DNA from: Prosthecodimorpha staleyi
GTDB taxonomy: Bacteria; Pseudomonadota; Alphaproteobacteria; Rhizobiales; Ancalomicrobiaceae
NCBI RefSeq assembly: GCF_018729455.1
Contig: NZ_JAHHZF010000006.1
Span: forward strand, 62,001-126,000
DNA length: 64,000 bases
Direction of reading: 5' to 3'
The translations under genes were made by a program, and so were the position numbers. The notes below the pieces were generated by a model. It was not told the DNA's origin, made no database searches, and saw only the letters and a program-made list of their open reading frames with translations. Below are positions 43,733 through 53,491 of the stretch, piece by piece. Numbering within the stretch: position 1 is the stretch's first letter; each line of letters opens with the position of its first letter.

Positions 43733-44182
43733 ATGAAGGTTTTCGCTGGAATCGTCGGGGCCGCTCTGGCCGTCGTCGTGGCGGGTGGCGTGGCATTCGC
43801 CCAGGTCGACGTGATCAAGCAGCGCCAGGAGGCCATGAAGGCGGTCGGCGGCGCGATGGGCGCGCTGGTCAAGATGGTCAAGGGCGAGGAAGCCTATGAC
43901 TCGGCGAAGGCCAAGGCGGCCGTCGAGACCATGGCGGCCAAGGCCAAGGGCTTCGACGCCCTCTTCCCGGCCGGCAGCGACAAGGGCGCTGAAAATGCTG
44001 CGGCCCCGAAGATCTGGACCGACATGGCCGGCTTCAAGGCCGCGCTCGCCAAGCTCGAGCAGGTCGCCGGTGCTCAGGCTGCCGTCGCCGGCAAGGATCT
44101 GGACGGCGTCAAGGCCGCGGTCGGCGCGCTCAGCGGCACCTGCAAGGGCTGCCATGACGATTTCCGCCTGAAGAAGAGCTGA
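43733..44182 (+). CDS. Cytochrome c' (c-556 type)
   Basis: A 149-residue periplasmic four-helix-bundle cytochrome. It has a signal peptide (1-23, cleavage after FAQ... or AFA), DVIKQRQEAMKAVGGAMGAL as helix one, and the C-terminal haem motif TCKGCHDDFRLKKS. The Cys-x-x-Cys-His five residues or so before the end is diagnostic of this fold. Cytochromes c' bind NO or carry electrons. GGGGAGAAC precedes the ATG. Confidence 0.93.
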   Translation: MKVFAGIVGAALAVVVAGGVAFAQVDVIKQRQEAMKAVGGAMGALVKMVKGEEAYDSAKAKAAVETMAAKAKGFDALFPAGSDKGAENAAAPKIWTDMAGFKAALAKLEQVAGAQAAVAGKDLDGVKAAVGALSGTCKGCHDDFRLKKS

Positions 44183-44202
44183 TCCTCCTCTCTTGACCTC
44201 CA

Positions 44203-44231
44203 CGGCCCCGATGTCCACGACATCGGGGCCG
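44203..44231 (+). terminator. Intrinsic terminator after cytochrome c'
   Basis: A perfect 12-bp stem (CGGCCCCGATGT/ACATCGGGGCCG) with a 5-base loop, 20 bases after the stop, followed by TTCGCAT. It separates the two cytochrome genes. Confidence 0.75.
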
Positions 44232-44266
44232 TTCGCATCTGAAGGCCATCGACCGGAGTGCCGAGC

Positions 44267-45172
44267 ATGAAGCGCCTGTTCACCGCCGCCCTCGTCCTCG
44301 GCGCCCTCGGCGTCGGTGCCTTCTGGGTGCTCACGGCGCCAAATCCGCTGGCCGCCGCCGCACTGCCGAACCGACAGCCGGACATCGCCAATGGCGAACG
44401 GGTCTTCTGGACCGGCGGCTGCGCGTCCTGCCATGCCGCCAAGGGTGCCAAGGATGCCGAGAAGCTGAAGCTCGGCGGCGGGCAGGCCTTCGACACGCCC
44501 TTCGGCCGCTTCGTGGCACCGAACATCTCTCCGGACGAAACCAACGGCATCGGTCGCTGGTCGGCGCTCGATCTGGCCAATGCCATGACGCGCGGCGTGT
44601 CGCCGGACGGCCGGCACTACTATCCGGCCTTCCCCTACGCCTCCTATGCACGGATGAAGCTCGACGACGTGATCGACCTCGCCGGCTTCCTGAAGACCCT
44701 GCCCAAGGTCGCGGACGCGGCACCGCCCAACCAACTGCCCTTCCCGTTCAACATCCGCCGCGGCGTCGGCCTCTGGAAGCAGCTCTATCTCGACCCGACC
44801 CCGGTCGTGGCGCTGACGGCGCCGGAGGACGTGGCGCGCGGGCGCTATCTCGCCGAGGGTGCCGGTCATTGCGGCGAGTGCCATACGCCGCGCAATCCGA
44901 TCGGCGGGCCCGACCGGTCGCGCTGGCTCGCCGGCGCCAAGGCGCTGGAAGGCGACGGCAAGGTCCCGAACATCACGCCGGATGCCGGTGCGCTCGGCAA
45001 GTGGTCGGCGAGCGACATCGCCTACTATCTGGAGAGCGGCCTGACGCCGGACGGCGACAGCGTCGGCGGCGCCATGACGTCGGTGGTCGACAACATGTCC
45101 CACCTGCCCAAGGAGGACCGTGCCGCGATCGCCGCCTATCTGAAGGCGATCCCGCCGAAGCCGAAGCTCTGA
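44267..45172 (+). CDS. Dihaem cytochrome c, membrane-anchored
   Basis: A 301-residue periplasmic protein with an N-terminal anchor or signal helix (about 3-25) and two cytochrome c domains with haem motifs CASCH (about residue 51) and CGECH (about 204). Blocks such as FVAPNISPDETNGIGRWSALDLANAMTRG and VPNITPDAGALGKWSASDIAYYLESG match the cytochrome subunits of flavin- or PQQ-linked dehydrogenases. No dehydrogenase gene is adjacent. ATG 44267 has GGAG 9 bases upstream. Confidence 0.9.
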   Translation: MKRLFTAALVLGALGVGAFWVLTAPNPLAAAALPNRQPDIANGERVFWTGGCASCHAAKGAKDAEKLKLGGGQAFDTPFGRFVAPNISPDETNGIGRWSALDLANAMTRGVSPDGRHYYPAFPYASYARMKLDDVIDLAGFLKTLPKVADAAPPNQLPFPFNIRRGVGLWKQLYLDPTPVVALTAPEDVARGRYLAEGAGHCGECHTPRNPIGGPDRSRWLAGAKALEGDGKVPNITPDAGALGKWSASDIAYYLESGLTPDGDSVGGAMTSVVDNMSHLPKEDRAAIAAYLKAIPPKPKL

Positions 45173-45262
45173 AGCCGCACCGCCGGCGTCACCGGACCGG
45201 CTCGCCGGAGCGCGGGGTGCGCGCCGGAAGCCGGCCGGCGGCCCGCTCCCGGCCCGGACGCA

Positions 45263-45607
45263 TCACCCGGCATCCGTCTCGCCGCAGATCCAGTCGCCAT
45301 AGGCGCGCGCCGCAGACGCGATCGGCAGCACGACCAGGGCCGGCACCTCATAGGGATGCGCGGCCCGGATCGCCGCCATGGCCGCCTCGGCCAGCGCAGC
45401 GCGGGTCTTGGCCAGGAAGACGATCTCGTCAGCCACCTCGACCGTTCCCTGCCAGGCATAGATGGAGACCATCCCGGGCAGCAGGTTGACGCAGGCGGCG
45501 AGCCCCGCCTCGACCAGCCCGCGCCCGACCGCCTGGGCGCCGCCCATCTCCGGAAAGGTCGAATAGACGATGACCAGCGCTTCCCCATCGTAGAGATCCA
45601 CGGACAT
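45263..45607 (-). CDS. cutA: CutA-type divalent-cation tolerance protein
   Basis: A 114-residue trimeric, PII-like fold protein: VYSTFPEMGGAQAVGRGLVEAGLAACVNLLP, then SIYAWQGTVEVADEIVFLAKT and HPYEVPALVVLPI are classic CutA blocks. Its physiological role is not settled; copper binding is reported for the family. The start at 45607 omits an unlikely Arg/Gly-rich leader. Confidence 0.93.
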   Translation of the reverse strand: MSVDLYDGEALVIVYSTFPEMGGAQAVGRGLVEAGLAACVNLLPGMVSIYAWQGTVEVADEIVFLAKTRAALAEAAMAAIRAAHPYEVPALVVLPIASAARAYGDWICGETDAG

Positions 45608-45796
45608 CAGCCGTACTCCGATCGCGCCCCGTCCGGTGCCGGCCCCGGAACCGCGTCCTCGGCGGCATTCTTCCGGCACCCGAAGCGCAGGCCCGGCCGC
45701 CGAAGCCGGGGTCTCGCCGTCGGGGTGTCGCCGTCACGGTGTCGCCTTGCCGCCATGGCGTCTGCATGATACTCGCCGATCACACGCGAGGCGCCC

Positions 45797-46579
45797 ATGG
45801 ACGTGTATCGGCCGAAGCTCGACAATATCTGTTTCCTGGCCAGCGCCTCCGAGGAAGCCGAGGCGGCGCGCCGTCGTCTCAGCCACATCTACGGGTCCTC
45901 CCCGGCCGACCATGCCGACGTGATCGTCGCGCTCGGCGGCGACGGGTTCATGCTGCAGACGCTGCACCGCTTCATGAATTCCGGCAAGCCGATCTACGGC
46001 ATGCACCGGGGCACGGTCGGCTTCCTGATGAACGAATTCCGCATCGAGGGCCTGCTCGACCGGCTTGCCGTGGCCGAGGTGTCGTCGATCCGCCCGCTGA
46101 TCATGAAGGCCGTCGACGTGGCCGGCACGGCCCATGAGGCGCGGGCTTTCAACGAGGTCTCGCTCTGGCGGCAGACCTATCAGGCCGGCCGCCTGAAGCT
46201 CTCCATCGACGGCGTCGTTCGGCTGGAGGATCTCGCCTGCGACGGCGTGATCGTGGCGACGCCGGCGGGGTCGACCGCCTACAACCTGTCCGCCCACGGC
46301 CCTATCATCCCGCTCGGCGCGCCGCTCCTGGCGGTGACCCCGATCAGCCCGTTCCGCCCGCGGCGCTGGCGCGGCGCCCTGGTCCCCGACCGCGCCCTGA
46401 TCCGGCTCGAAGTCCTGGAAGGCAACAAGCGCCCGATGAGCGCGGCCGCCGACCACACCGAGATCCGCGACGTGCGCGAGGTCACCGTCCGCCAGGACCG
46501 GCATTCGGAAAGCCTGATCATGTTCGATCCCGAGCACAGCTGGGAGGAACGCATTCTGGCCGAGCAGTTCAAGTATTGA
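45797..46579 (+). CDS. nadK: NAD kinase (NadK)
   Basis: A 260-residue cytoplasmic kinase making NADP+ from NAD+ and ATP. The diagnostic [13 protein letters not shown] is near residue 51, followed by [15 protein letters not shown], the NEVSLWR block and [23 protein letters not shown]. Length is in the shorter alphaproteobacterial range. The sequence upstream of the ATG (ACACGCGAGGCGCCC) has GAGG at the expected distance. Confidence 0.95.
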   Translation: MDVYRPKLDNICFLASASEEAEAARRRLSHIYGSSPADHADVIVALGGDGFMLQTLHRFMNSGKPIYGMHRGTVGFLMNEFRIEGLLDRLAVAEVSSIRPLIMKAVDVAGTAHEARAFNEVSLWRQTYQAGRLKLSIDGVVRLEDLACDGVIVATPAGSTAYNLSAHGPIIPLGAPLLAVTPISPFRPRRWRGALVPDRALIRLEVLEGNKRPMSAAADHTEIRDVREVTVRQDRHSESLIMFDPEHSWEERILAEQFKY

Positions 46580-46664
46580 CGGTCTGAACTGTCAGGCTTT
46601 GCACACAGATTGTTAAAGCCCGCTCGGCCATGATCGCGAAGTCCGAGTTCCGGGATTCCGATCG

Positions 46665-47225
46665 ATGGCGCGTTCCAAATCCGCAGCGACACAGGCAGTC
46701 GAGCCCGAAGACGACGATTTCGGCTTCGATCTGTCCGATGGCGAGATCGTCGCCCCGGGCATCGATCTGCGCGGCAAGGTGAAGGAGCGCAAGCTCCAGC
46801 GCGGCGAGAAGGATCCGGTCGCCCAGGCCGAGGCCGCCATGAAGCGGCTGGAGACGACCTTCGGAATCTGGATCGCCGACGAGACCGAGAAGCTGCTCTC
46901 GGCCTGGAAGCAGGCCGCCAATACCAGCTTCGACGCCGCCAGCCGGGAGGCACTGTTCCGCAGCGCCCACGACATCAAGGGCCAGGCGGCAACGCTCGGC
47001 TATCCGGCCGCCGGCCGGGTCGCCGCCAGCCTGTGCATGCTGCTCGACCATGCCGCCTCGCCCGACCTGCTGCCCGACGAGCTCGTGCGCCAGCACGTCC
47101 AGGCGATCCGGGCAATCGTGATCGAGGATGCGCGCGACGAGAGCAGCCAGACCGCGGTTCGTCTGGCCGACCGGCTGACCGAGGTTACCGACGAATATCT
47201 GAGTCATATCGGCCGCGGGTCCTGA
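46665..47225 (+). CDS. Hpt-domain phosphotransfer protein
   Basis: A 186-residue protein. The N-terminal 50 residues are acidic and probably disordered. An Hpt four-helix domain at about 70-175 has the phosphorylatable His102 in RSAHDIKGQAATLGYP. It relays phosphate between sensor kinases and response regulators. No kinase or receiver is adjacent, so its partners lie elsewhere. The DUF2336 gene next to it faces the opposite way. Confidence 0.87.
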   Translation: MARSKSAATQAVEPEDDDFGFDLSDGEIVAPGIDLRGKVKERKLQRGEKDPVAQAEAAMKRLETTFGIWIADETEKLLSAWKQAANTSFDAASREALFRSAHDIKGQAATLGYPAAGRVAASLCMLLDHAASPDLLPDELVRQHVQAIRAIVIEDARDESSQTAVRLADRLTEVTDEYLSHIGRGS

Positions 47226-47289
47226 GGGCAGTGCCGCCGGCCTCCGCCTGACGGGAGAGCCTTCGGCACGGATCGTTCAGACCGCTCGT

Positions 47290-48771
47290 TCAGGCCGCTC
47301 GGATGCCACGCGCATAGTAGATTTCGGCCGGCAGGTCGGCCTCGGATTGCGTCGCCGCCCAGCCTTCGGTCGGCGATCCTTCCTCGCCGGCCGGTTCGGC
47401 CTCCTCCGGAAAGACGTAGTCGGCCAATGCCCGTTCGACCGCCTCCGGCTCGATCGGGCCGTCGGCGTGACCGGAAACCGCGTGACGGACCGCCTCGGCA
47501 AAAGCGGTGTCGAAGTCGGGATCCTCCCAGGCCGGGGCCGCCACGGTCTCCCAGGCGTTGCCCTGCCAGTTCCAGTCTTCAGCCGCCATATCGTCGTTGG
47601 CCGGCTCGGCGACGCCCTCGTCCGCCGCGGTTTCGAGCGAGCGGGCAATGAACTGGCGCGCGGCGTCGCGGGCCGCCTCCGCCGCCAGACGGCGCAGCAT
47701 CACGACCAGATCCCGGAATTCCCCATCGGCGTCGCCGGGGCAGCGCGCAAGCACGCGCTCGGTCACGAGCCGTGTGAACGCGGCGTCGTCGAGCGCACCG
47801 GCGGCCACATCGGCATGCAGGTCGCGGTTGACCTCGATCGCGGCCCAGAAGGCCGGATGCGACCGCTCGGGCAGACCGGCCTTGCGCGCGAGCGCCCGGA
47901 ACGGGCCCTCGCCGCCCTCCGCCATCAGGGCGGAGACGCGCGCGGCCGGCATGCCGGCCAGGTTGGCCAGCGCCTCGCCGAGAAGACGGATATTGCCGTT
48001 GCAGGCCGCGCGCAGCAGAAGCGCCGTGGTCAGCTGGCCGCGGGCGCGCAGATGCGCGACCAGGATGCCGATCTCCTGCGGTTCGGCGGAGGCGGCAAGC
48101 GCGATGGTCGCCTTGTCCTTGGCCTCGCGGGTCAGCGCGTCGATCCGCTCCTCCGACATCCAGTCCCGCTCCAGGACCATCGTCTTCAGGCTGGTGGCCA
48201 GTTGATCGAGGAGCGTCTGGCGGATGGCGATCGGCACGCCGGCGCGCGCCAGCATGGCCTGCCGCACGCCGCGCTCGTGGCCGGCCCGCTCGACGATCCG
48301 ATCCAGGCTGAAATGCGGGATGGCCGCCTGCCGGTTCTCGATCAGCGCGATCAGGGCCGGCACCACCGCCACTTCGGCCAGCGCGGCTGCCAGCGCGGGT
48401 GAGACCGGCCGGCGACCGGCGGCCGCGACCTGCACGGCCTCGCCGGCCAGGGCGGCGATATCGACCAGTTCGGCATCGATCAGCACCGGCGAGCGGCCGA
48501 CCACCAGCGCCGCGATCTCCTCCTCGTCCTGAGCGAGGCCGAGCACGACGGCATGCGGGGCTGCGGGCGCATCGGCGAGCACCTCGGCCAGCGCCAGACG
48601 GACGCGCCGATCGGGATCGTCGAGCAGGATGGTCATCAGGGCCTCGATGCCCTGCCGTTCATGGTCGTCGAGCTCGCCGCCGAGCCAGGCGCGGACGAGA
48701 GGCCCGGTGGCGGAGGCCCGTTGCTCGGGCCCCACCATCGCCATCCATCTCAGAAACTCGCCGACGATCAT
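47290..48771 (-). CDS. DUF2336 domain protein
   Basis: A 493-residue soluble, mainly helical protein. DDPDRRVRLALAEVLADAPAAPHAVVLGLAQDEEEIAALVV is the HEAT-like N-terminal signature of DUF2336, a family seen in Alphaproteobacteria and of unknown function. The last 100 residues are acidic and Trp-containing (DDMAAEDWNWQGNAWETVAA), probably disordered. ATG 48771 is preferred over GTG 48789, but neither has a strong ribosome site. Confidence 0.85.
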   Translation of the reverse strand: MIVGEFLRWMAMVGPEQRASATGPLVRAWLGGELDDHERQGIEALMTILLDDPDRRVRLALAEVLADAPAAPHAVVLGLAQDEEEIAALVVGRSPVLIDAELVDIAALAGEAVQVAAAGRRPVSPALAAALAEVAVVPALIALIENRQAAIPHFSLDRIVERAGHERGVRQAMLARAGVPIAIRQTLLDQLATSLKTMVLERDWMSEERIDALTREAKDKATIALAASAEPQEIGILVAHLRARGQLTTALLLRAACNGNIRLLGEALANLAGMPAARVSALMAEGGEGPFRALARKAGLPERSHPAFWAAIEVNRDLHADVAAGALDDAAFTRLVTERVLARCPGDADGEFRDLVVMLRRLAAEAARDAARQFIARSLETAADEGVAEPANDDMAAEDWNWQGNAWETVAAPAWEDPDFDTAFAEAVRHAVSGHADGPIEPEAVERALADYVFPEEAEPAGEEGSPTEGWAATQSEADLPAEIYYARGIRAA

Positions 48772-48878
48772 CCCGACAGTCCCGCGCACTCGTCACTCTC
48801 GTCGCGGAGCTTGCCATCCTAAGGTTTAAAGATTGGTTCACTATAGGGATTCACGAATTGGCAACCACGATCCGACGC

Positions 48879-50582
48879 TCAGCGCGGCATGTAGCGCGTG
48901 AGATCGAGCGGGGCCACGGGCCGGCGTGTCCGGTCGGACGCGGTCGGGGCGCCGTCCGCGCCCGCCGTGCGGGTCGCCGGATCCGGGCCGGAAGCCGCAG
49001 ATGCCGAGGGGGCGCCGGTGCGCGACAGGCGCGGCACAACCGACGCGGTGGTGAAGAGCGTGCCCTGCCCGGCCGCCCGGGACGCCGCCGCGGCGCTGCG
49101 CGAGGCCATATCCCGGCCGGCCGACGGCGCGGCGGCCGGGCCGGACGTGGCGGCCGGCAGGATCGAGATCGGCTCCAGGCGCACCGGATGGGGGACGGCC
49201 GCCGCGGACGCAGCAAGCGTCGATGCGTCGGCGACCGGCCGTGCGGAGGTTCGTGCGGCGATGGCCGAGGTCGCCGAGGCGGCGCCGGTGATCCGGCTGG
49301 TGCCGCCGAGACCGGCCTCCACCATGGCCGCCATGGAAAACCGGCTCGGCCGCTCGACGCCGAGCCGCGAGGTGACCATCGGCAACGGGGCGTCCGGTGC
49401 GCCGCCCTGGGCACGGGCGGCAACGAGACGGCTCGGCCGGACTTCCGCCCGGGTCGCCGCCGAGAGCGGCAGGCCGCCCGCCGCCGCTCCGGAAGCGGCC
49501 ACGCGGGAGCCCGTCTGACCGAAGGCCAGCGGGCCGGTTTGGGGCGAGCGGGCCTGGAGCGCCGCCCCGCCCGTCGCGATATCGGCATAGCCGAGCGCCC
49601 CGCCGGTCGCCAGTTGCGGCCCCTGTCCGGCCGCCGTATCGGTGCGCAGCAGCGCCGAGAAGGCATCCGACGGCAGACGGGCGCGCCAGCCCTGCAGATT
49701 GGCGCCGCTGGGCGCCGTCGCGCCGCTGGCCTCGCCGGGCAGGCTGGTCTGGCCGATCGCGGTCCGCACGGCTTTCATGTCGGTGCCGGTGGCCGCGACG
49801 CCGAGAATGCCCGTCCTGGACACATCGGCCGCCGCCTGGGCCCTGACGATGTCGGCCAGCGCGGCCGGGCTGACCCGCGGCCTGCCGGTCTCGGTCGAGC
49901 GGGCGGCGCGCAGGCGCAGATCGGCGGTTTCCGACGGCAACGGCCGGGCCTCATGCGAGCGGGCCAGGAACTGGTAGACCTCGGCAGCCGATTTCGGCTG
50001 GCCATCGCGGCCGTAGAAGATCGTCTGGTTGGCGGCGGCCGCCGCCGGGAAGGCCGTCGCGGCTGCGGCCGTCGGGGTCTGCTCGGCCATCCGGATCAGC
50101 TTCGCGCCGCCGGCCGGACCCATGACATGGGCGACGTAGAGATCCTGCTGGCTCGGCGTGCGCCCGATGGCGCGGCTCAGGTAGGCCTCGTTGCGCGCCG
50201 TGACCTTGCCGGCCATGACCGAGGCCAGCGCCGGATCCTTGCGCAGATCGAGGATCTGCTGGCGCGCCTGCGGGTCCGCGACCGTGAAACGTCCGTTCTG
50301 CTCGCTGATCGCCGCGGCCGCACCGCCGAGCCCGAGCGCCGGCCCCTCCTGCTTGACCAGTTCGAGCCACTGCTGCTCGATGAATTGGTACATGCCGGTG
50401 GCCGTCGAGGTCGACGCCTTCAGATCCGGCCGGAAGGTCGATTCGCGATAGGCGGTTGCGACCAGATAGTCGAACGGCGTGCCCGTGGCATCGCTCGCCG
50501 CCTTGATGGCGGCCGAGATCTGCGGGTTGCTCGGCTGGATCCGGTCGATCTGCATGGGGCCTGACGGTCCGTTAACGGCCAT
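48879..50582 (-). CDS. SLT-type lytic transglycosylase-like protein with long disordered tail
   Basis: A 567-residue protein. Residues about 20-190 look like a goose-type/SLT transglycosylase domain: FDYLVATAYRESTFRPDL holds the catalytic Glu, followed by TATGMYQFIEQQWLELVKQEG and DLYVAHVMGPAGGAKLIRM. From about 200 onwards it is Ala/Pro/Ser/Arg-rich without visible structure. No signal peptide is apparent, so export may be non-classical, or the enzyme may be delivered by an appendage system. ATG 50582 and ATG 50555 are both possible starts. The 163 bases upstream are shared with the divergent MaoC gene. Confidence 0.8.
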   Translation of the reverse strand: MAVNGPSGPMQIDRIQPSNPQISAAIKAASDATGTPFDYLVATAYRESTFRPDLKASTSTATGMYQFIEQQWLELVKQEGPALGLGGAAAAISEQNGRFTVADPQARQQILDLRKDPALASVMAGKVTARNEAYLSRAIGRTPSQQDLYVAHVMGPAGGAKLIRMAEQTPTAAAATAFPAAAAANQTIFYGRDGQPKSAAEVYQFLARSHEARPLPSETADLRLRAARSTETGRPRVSPAALADIVRAQAAADVSRTGILGVAATGTDMKAVRTAIGQTSLPGEASGATAPSGANLQGWRARLPSDAFSALLRTDTAAGQGPQLATGGALGYADIATGGAALQARSPQTGPLAFGQTGSRVAASGAAAGGLPLSAATRAEVRPSRLVAARAQGGAPDAPLPMVTSRLGVERPSRFSMAAMVEAGLGGTSRITGAASATSAIAARTSARPVADASTLAASAAAVPHPVRLEPISILPAATSGPAAAPSAGRDMASRSAAAASRAAGQGTLFTTASVVPRLSRTGAPSASAASGPDPATRTAGADGAPTASDRTRRPVAPLDLTRYMPR

Positions 50583-50744
50583 TAACCTGCCGCGTCATGG
50601 TAAAGAGGAGGTTAACGCGCACCCCAGCAGGGCTGCCCGGGTCCCGGATCGCCGCCGCTTCGGAACGCCGATCCCTTCGCCCCGGTTGACACTGCGGCCC
50701 GAATGGCCGGACCTTGGCCCGCCGAAAAACGATCGAGGGGAAAC

Positions 50745-51212
50745 ATGCCCGGGCTTTATTTCGAAGAATGGTCCATCGGCCAGGTCATCCGCCATCCGAT
50801 CCGGCGCAGCTGCACCGAGATGGACAACATGCTGTTCTCCAGCCTGACCTACAATCCGCAGCCCCTGCACATCGATTTCGACTATGCCGCCAAGAGCGAA
50901 TGGGGCCGGCCGCTGGTCAATTCGCTGTTCACGCTGTCGCTCCTGATCGGCATCTCGGTGCACGAGACCACGCTCGGGACCATCGTCGCCAATCTCGGCA
51001 TGACCGACATCAAGTTCCCGCACCCAGTCTTCCACGGCGACACGATCCGGGTCGAGACGGAATGCCTGTCGAAGCGCGAATCCCGCTCGCGGCCCGACGC
51101 CGGCATCGTCGAATACCTGCACCGCGCCTACAATCAGGCCGATGTGCTGGTCGCGGAATGCAAGCGCCAGGTCTTCCTGCAGAAGAAGCCTGCTTCCCCG
51201 GTCGAGGCCTGA
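50745..51212 (+). CDS. MaoC-like (hotdog) dehydratase
   Basis: A 155-residue hotdog-fold hydratase. It has the N-terminal [14 protein letters not shown], the catalytic region [22 protein letters not shown] (an Asp/His-type hydratase signature) and [18 protein letters not shown]. The end is five bases from the CitE-like gene, so they are likely to be partners. The pair resembles mesaconyl-C4/beta-methylmalyl-CoA or related hydratase and lyase sets. GAGGGG precedes the ATG. Confidence 0.9.
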   Translation: MPGLYFEEWSIGQVIRHPIRRSCTEMDNMLFSSLTYNPQPLHIDFDYAAKSEWGRPLVNSLFTLSLLIGISVHETTLGTIVANLGMTDIKFPHPVFHGDTIRVETECLSKRESRSRPDAGIVEYLHRAYNQADVLVAECKRQVFLQKKPASPVEA

Positions 51213-51216
51213 CGCC

Positions 51217-52083
51217 ATGCGCTCCCTGCTCTTCGTCCCCGGCGACAGCCCGCGCAAGCTCGACAAGGGTTTCGCTTCGGGCGCCGACATCCTGCTGATC
51301 GACCTGGAGGATTCCGTTGCCCCGTCGGCCAAGGCCGAAGCCCGGCGGGTGGCCGCCGACTTCCTGGCCGCCCGGGTCTTGGAACCTGGGCGCCCGCGCC
51401 TCTATGTGCGGGTCAACGCGCTCGATACCGGACTGACCGACGCCGATCTCGATGCCGTGATCGCCGCCGGCGCGGAGGGCATCATGTTGCCCAAAGCCTG
51501 CGGCGGGCCGGACGTGACCCGGCTCGATGCCAAGATCGCGGTGCGCGAGGCGGAGACCGGGCGGCCCGACGGCGCGGCGCGGATCATCGCCATCGCCACC
51601 GAGACCGCCGAGGCGGTGTTCCGGACCGGCACCTATCGCGGCGCCTCGCACCGGCTCGAGGGCCTCGCCTGGGGCGGCGAGGATCTGGCCGCCGATATCG
51701 GCGCGGCCAACCGCGACGAGGCGGGCCAGTGGCTGGAGACCTTCCGGCTCGCCCGGACCATGAACCTGCTCGGCGCCGTCGCCGCGGAGGTGACGCCGAT
51801 CGATACGGTCTATGTCGACTTCCGCAACGAGGCCGGGCTCGCCGCCGAGTGCCGGGCGGCCGTGCGCGACGGCTACACGGCCAAGATGGCGATCCATCCG
51901 GCCCAGGTGCCCGTGATCAATGCCGCCTTCACGCCCTCCGAGGCCGCGCTGACCGAAGCCCGCGCGATCGTCGCGGCCTTTGCGGCGGCCGGCGATGCCG
52001 GCGTGATCGGGATCGACGGCAAGATGTTCGACCGTCCGCACCTGAAGCGCGCCGAGCGGCTGATCGCCCGCGCCGGCGGCTGA
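51217..52083 (+). CDS. HpcH/HpaI (CitE-like) CoA-ester lyase
   Basis: A 288-residue TIM-barrel enzyme with RSLLFVPGDSPRKLDKG, the catalytic ADILLIDLEDSVAPSAK, IMLPKACGGPDV, AIATETAEAVF and AWGGEDLAADIGA blocks. Members cleave malyl-, citramalyl- or beta-methylmalyl-CoA to an acyl-CoA and glyoxylate or pyruvate. It lies directly after the MaoC-like gene. The exact substrate is not readable from sequence. Confidence 0.92.
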   Translation: MRSLLFVPGDSPRKLDKGFASGADILLIDLEDSVAPSAKAEARRVAADFLAARVLEPGRPRLYVRVNALDTGLTDADLDAVIAAGAEGIMLPKACGGPDVTRLDAKIAVREAETGRPDGAARIIAIATETAEAVFRTGTYRGASHRLEGLAWGGEDLAADIGAANRDEAGQWLETFRLARTMNLLGAVAAEVTPIDTVYVDFRNEAGLAAECRAAVRDGYTAKMAIHPAQVPVINAAFTPSEAALTEARAIVAAFAAAGDAGVIGIDGKMFDRPHLKRAERLIARAGG

Positions 52084-52119
52084 CCGGCCCGATCCGGAAG
52101 CCGGACACCCCGAATGCAC

Positions 52120-52153
52120 GAAGGCCCGGGATGCGGACGCATCCCGGGCCTTC
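52120..52153. terminator. Bidirectional intrinsic terminator
   Basis: A perfect 15-bp stem with a 4-base loop between the convergent lyase and bioY genes, followed by AGTTGTTTC on the plus strand. Suits termination in both directions. Confidence 0.85.
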
Positions 52154-52184
52154 AGTTGTTTCAGGAACTCGATACGGCGGCCGG

Positions 52185-52760
52185 TCAGCCGCGGCTCGGC
52201 ACCTTGCGGGCGGCCTCGTAGGTGGCCACCGCCAGGGCGGTCTTGACGACCGAGCCCACGAAGAAGGGCACCACGCCGAGCGCGATCGCCTTGTCGGCTC
52301 CGACCAGATAGGCGAGCCAGGCGACGCCGGGCACGAACACCACGGCGTGGGCGAGCGTGAAGGCCAGGATCGAGGTGCCGAGCGAACGGCCGAGGCCGCG
52401 CTCCATGGCGTAGCCGATCATCCAGGCGGAGATCACGAAGCCGATCAGGTAGCCGCCGGTCGGCCCCATCAGCTTGGCGAGGCCGAAGCCGCCCGCGGTG
52501 AAGACCGGCAGGCCGGCGAGACCCTCGGCGATATAGGCCAGCACCGTGATGGCGCCGAGCCGCGAGCCGTAGAGCGCGCCGATGACCAGGACCGCCCAGG
52601 TCTGCATGGTCATCGGAACCGGGAACATCGGCACGGTGATCTGGGTCGAGGCGGCCAGAAGGCCGGTGCCGACCAGAACGGCGGCGACCTTGGCCCAGAC
52701 GGGGGCGATGGCGAGGCTGCGGGTCAGACCCGGGAGGGCGGTACCGGACGTCGAGATCAT
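52185..52760 (-). CDS. bioY: Biotin transporter substrate-specificity protein BioY
   Basis: A 191-residue membrane protein with about six helices. It carries the BioY hallmarks VPMFPVPMTMQTWAVLVIGALYG, AYIAEGLAGLPVFTAGG and GPTGGYLIGF. It is the S component of an ECF-type biotin uptake system or a stand-alone importer. No BioR-like palindrome (TTAT...ATAA) is visible upstream. The longer frame upstream is unlikely. Confidence 0.95.
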   Translation of the reverse strand: MISTSGTALPGLTRSLAIAPVWAKVAAVLVGTGLLAASTQITVPMFPVPMTMQTWAVLVIGALYGSRLGAITVLAYIAEGLAGLPVFTAGGFGLAKLMGPTGGYLIGFVISAWMIGYAMERGLGRSLGTSILAFTLAHAVVFVPGVAWLAYLVGADKAIALGVVPFFVGSVVKTALAVATYEAARKVPSRG

Positions 52761-52879
52761 GGGCTGCACCTGTCGAAGGGTGGTTCGCGGAGGCGAATAT
52801 GTCTGAAGCTGTACCGCGCCGGCCGGCAAAAACAAGCTGCCCGTTGGTCTCGGGTCGCGCTTCTGCATCCCGGGCGGGT

Positions 52880-53491
52880 TCAATCGGCGCCGGGCGGCCG
52901 GTCGAGCGCGAAAAGTTCGGTCACGACCGCGTAGTCCTTGTAGCCGCAGCGGGTGATCGGGCGGGCGCGGGCGAGGTCGAACCGGCCCGCGATGACATAG
53001 GCGTCGTCGATATGGATGCCGACCACCTGGCCGATCACCATGTGGTTGCCGATCGGCCGGCCGTCGAGATCGACCAGCGCCTTGATCTCGATGGCGCGGC
53101 ATTCGAGCGCGACCGGCGATTCGCCGACCCTCGGGGCACGGACGATCTGGCCGGGCACGGGCGTCAGGCCGGTGGCCTCAAACTCGCTCGTGCCGGGCGG
53201 CAGCGGCGCCGAACTCGCATTCATCGCGTGGCGCAGGTCCCAGGTGGCGAGGCTGGCGGTGAACTCGCCGGTCGCCCGGATGTTGGTCACCGAATCCTTG
53301 AGGCCTTCGCTGGAGAACATGACCAGTGGCGGGTGCGAGCCGATCGCGTTGAAGAAGCTGTAGGGGGCAAGGTTGGCCCGTCCCTCGGCGTCGGCCGAGC
53401 CGATCCAGCCGATCGGGCGCGGCGCCACGATCGCCTTGAACGGGTCATGCGGCAGGCGATCGGTCGGGCGGGCTTCGGGACGGAAGAACAT
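52880..53491 (-). CDS. Flavin reductase family protein (FMN-binding split barrel)
   Basis: A 203-residue FMN-binding protein: FKAIVAPRPIGWIGSADAEG near the N-terminus, NLAPYSFFNAIGSHPPLVMF, KDSVTNIRATGEF and HFxIGxVxGIHID-like NHMVIGQVVGIHIDD. Typical length is about 200. Its ATG overlaps the stop of the nitroreductase gene (TGATG), so the two are translated together and may share flavin chemistry. Confidence 0.9.
   Translation of the reverse strand: MFFRPEARPTDRLPHDPFKAIVAPRPIGWIGSADAEGRANLAPYSFFNAIGSHPPLVMFSSEGLKDSVTNIRATGEFTASLATWDLRHAMNASSAPLPPGTSEFEATGLTPVPGQIVRAPRVGESPVALECRAIEIKALVDLDGRPIGNHMVIGQVVGIHIDDAYVIAGRFDLARARPITRCGYKDYAVVTELFALDRPPGAD

Noticed and set aside
52761-52879. BioR operator upstream of bioY
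   Set aside because: No TTATxxATAA-type palindrome could be found.
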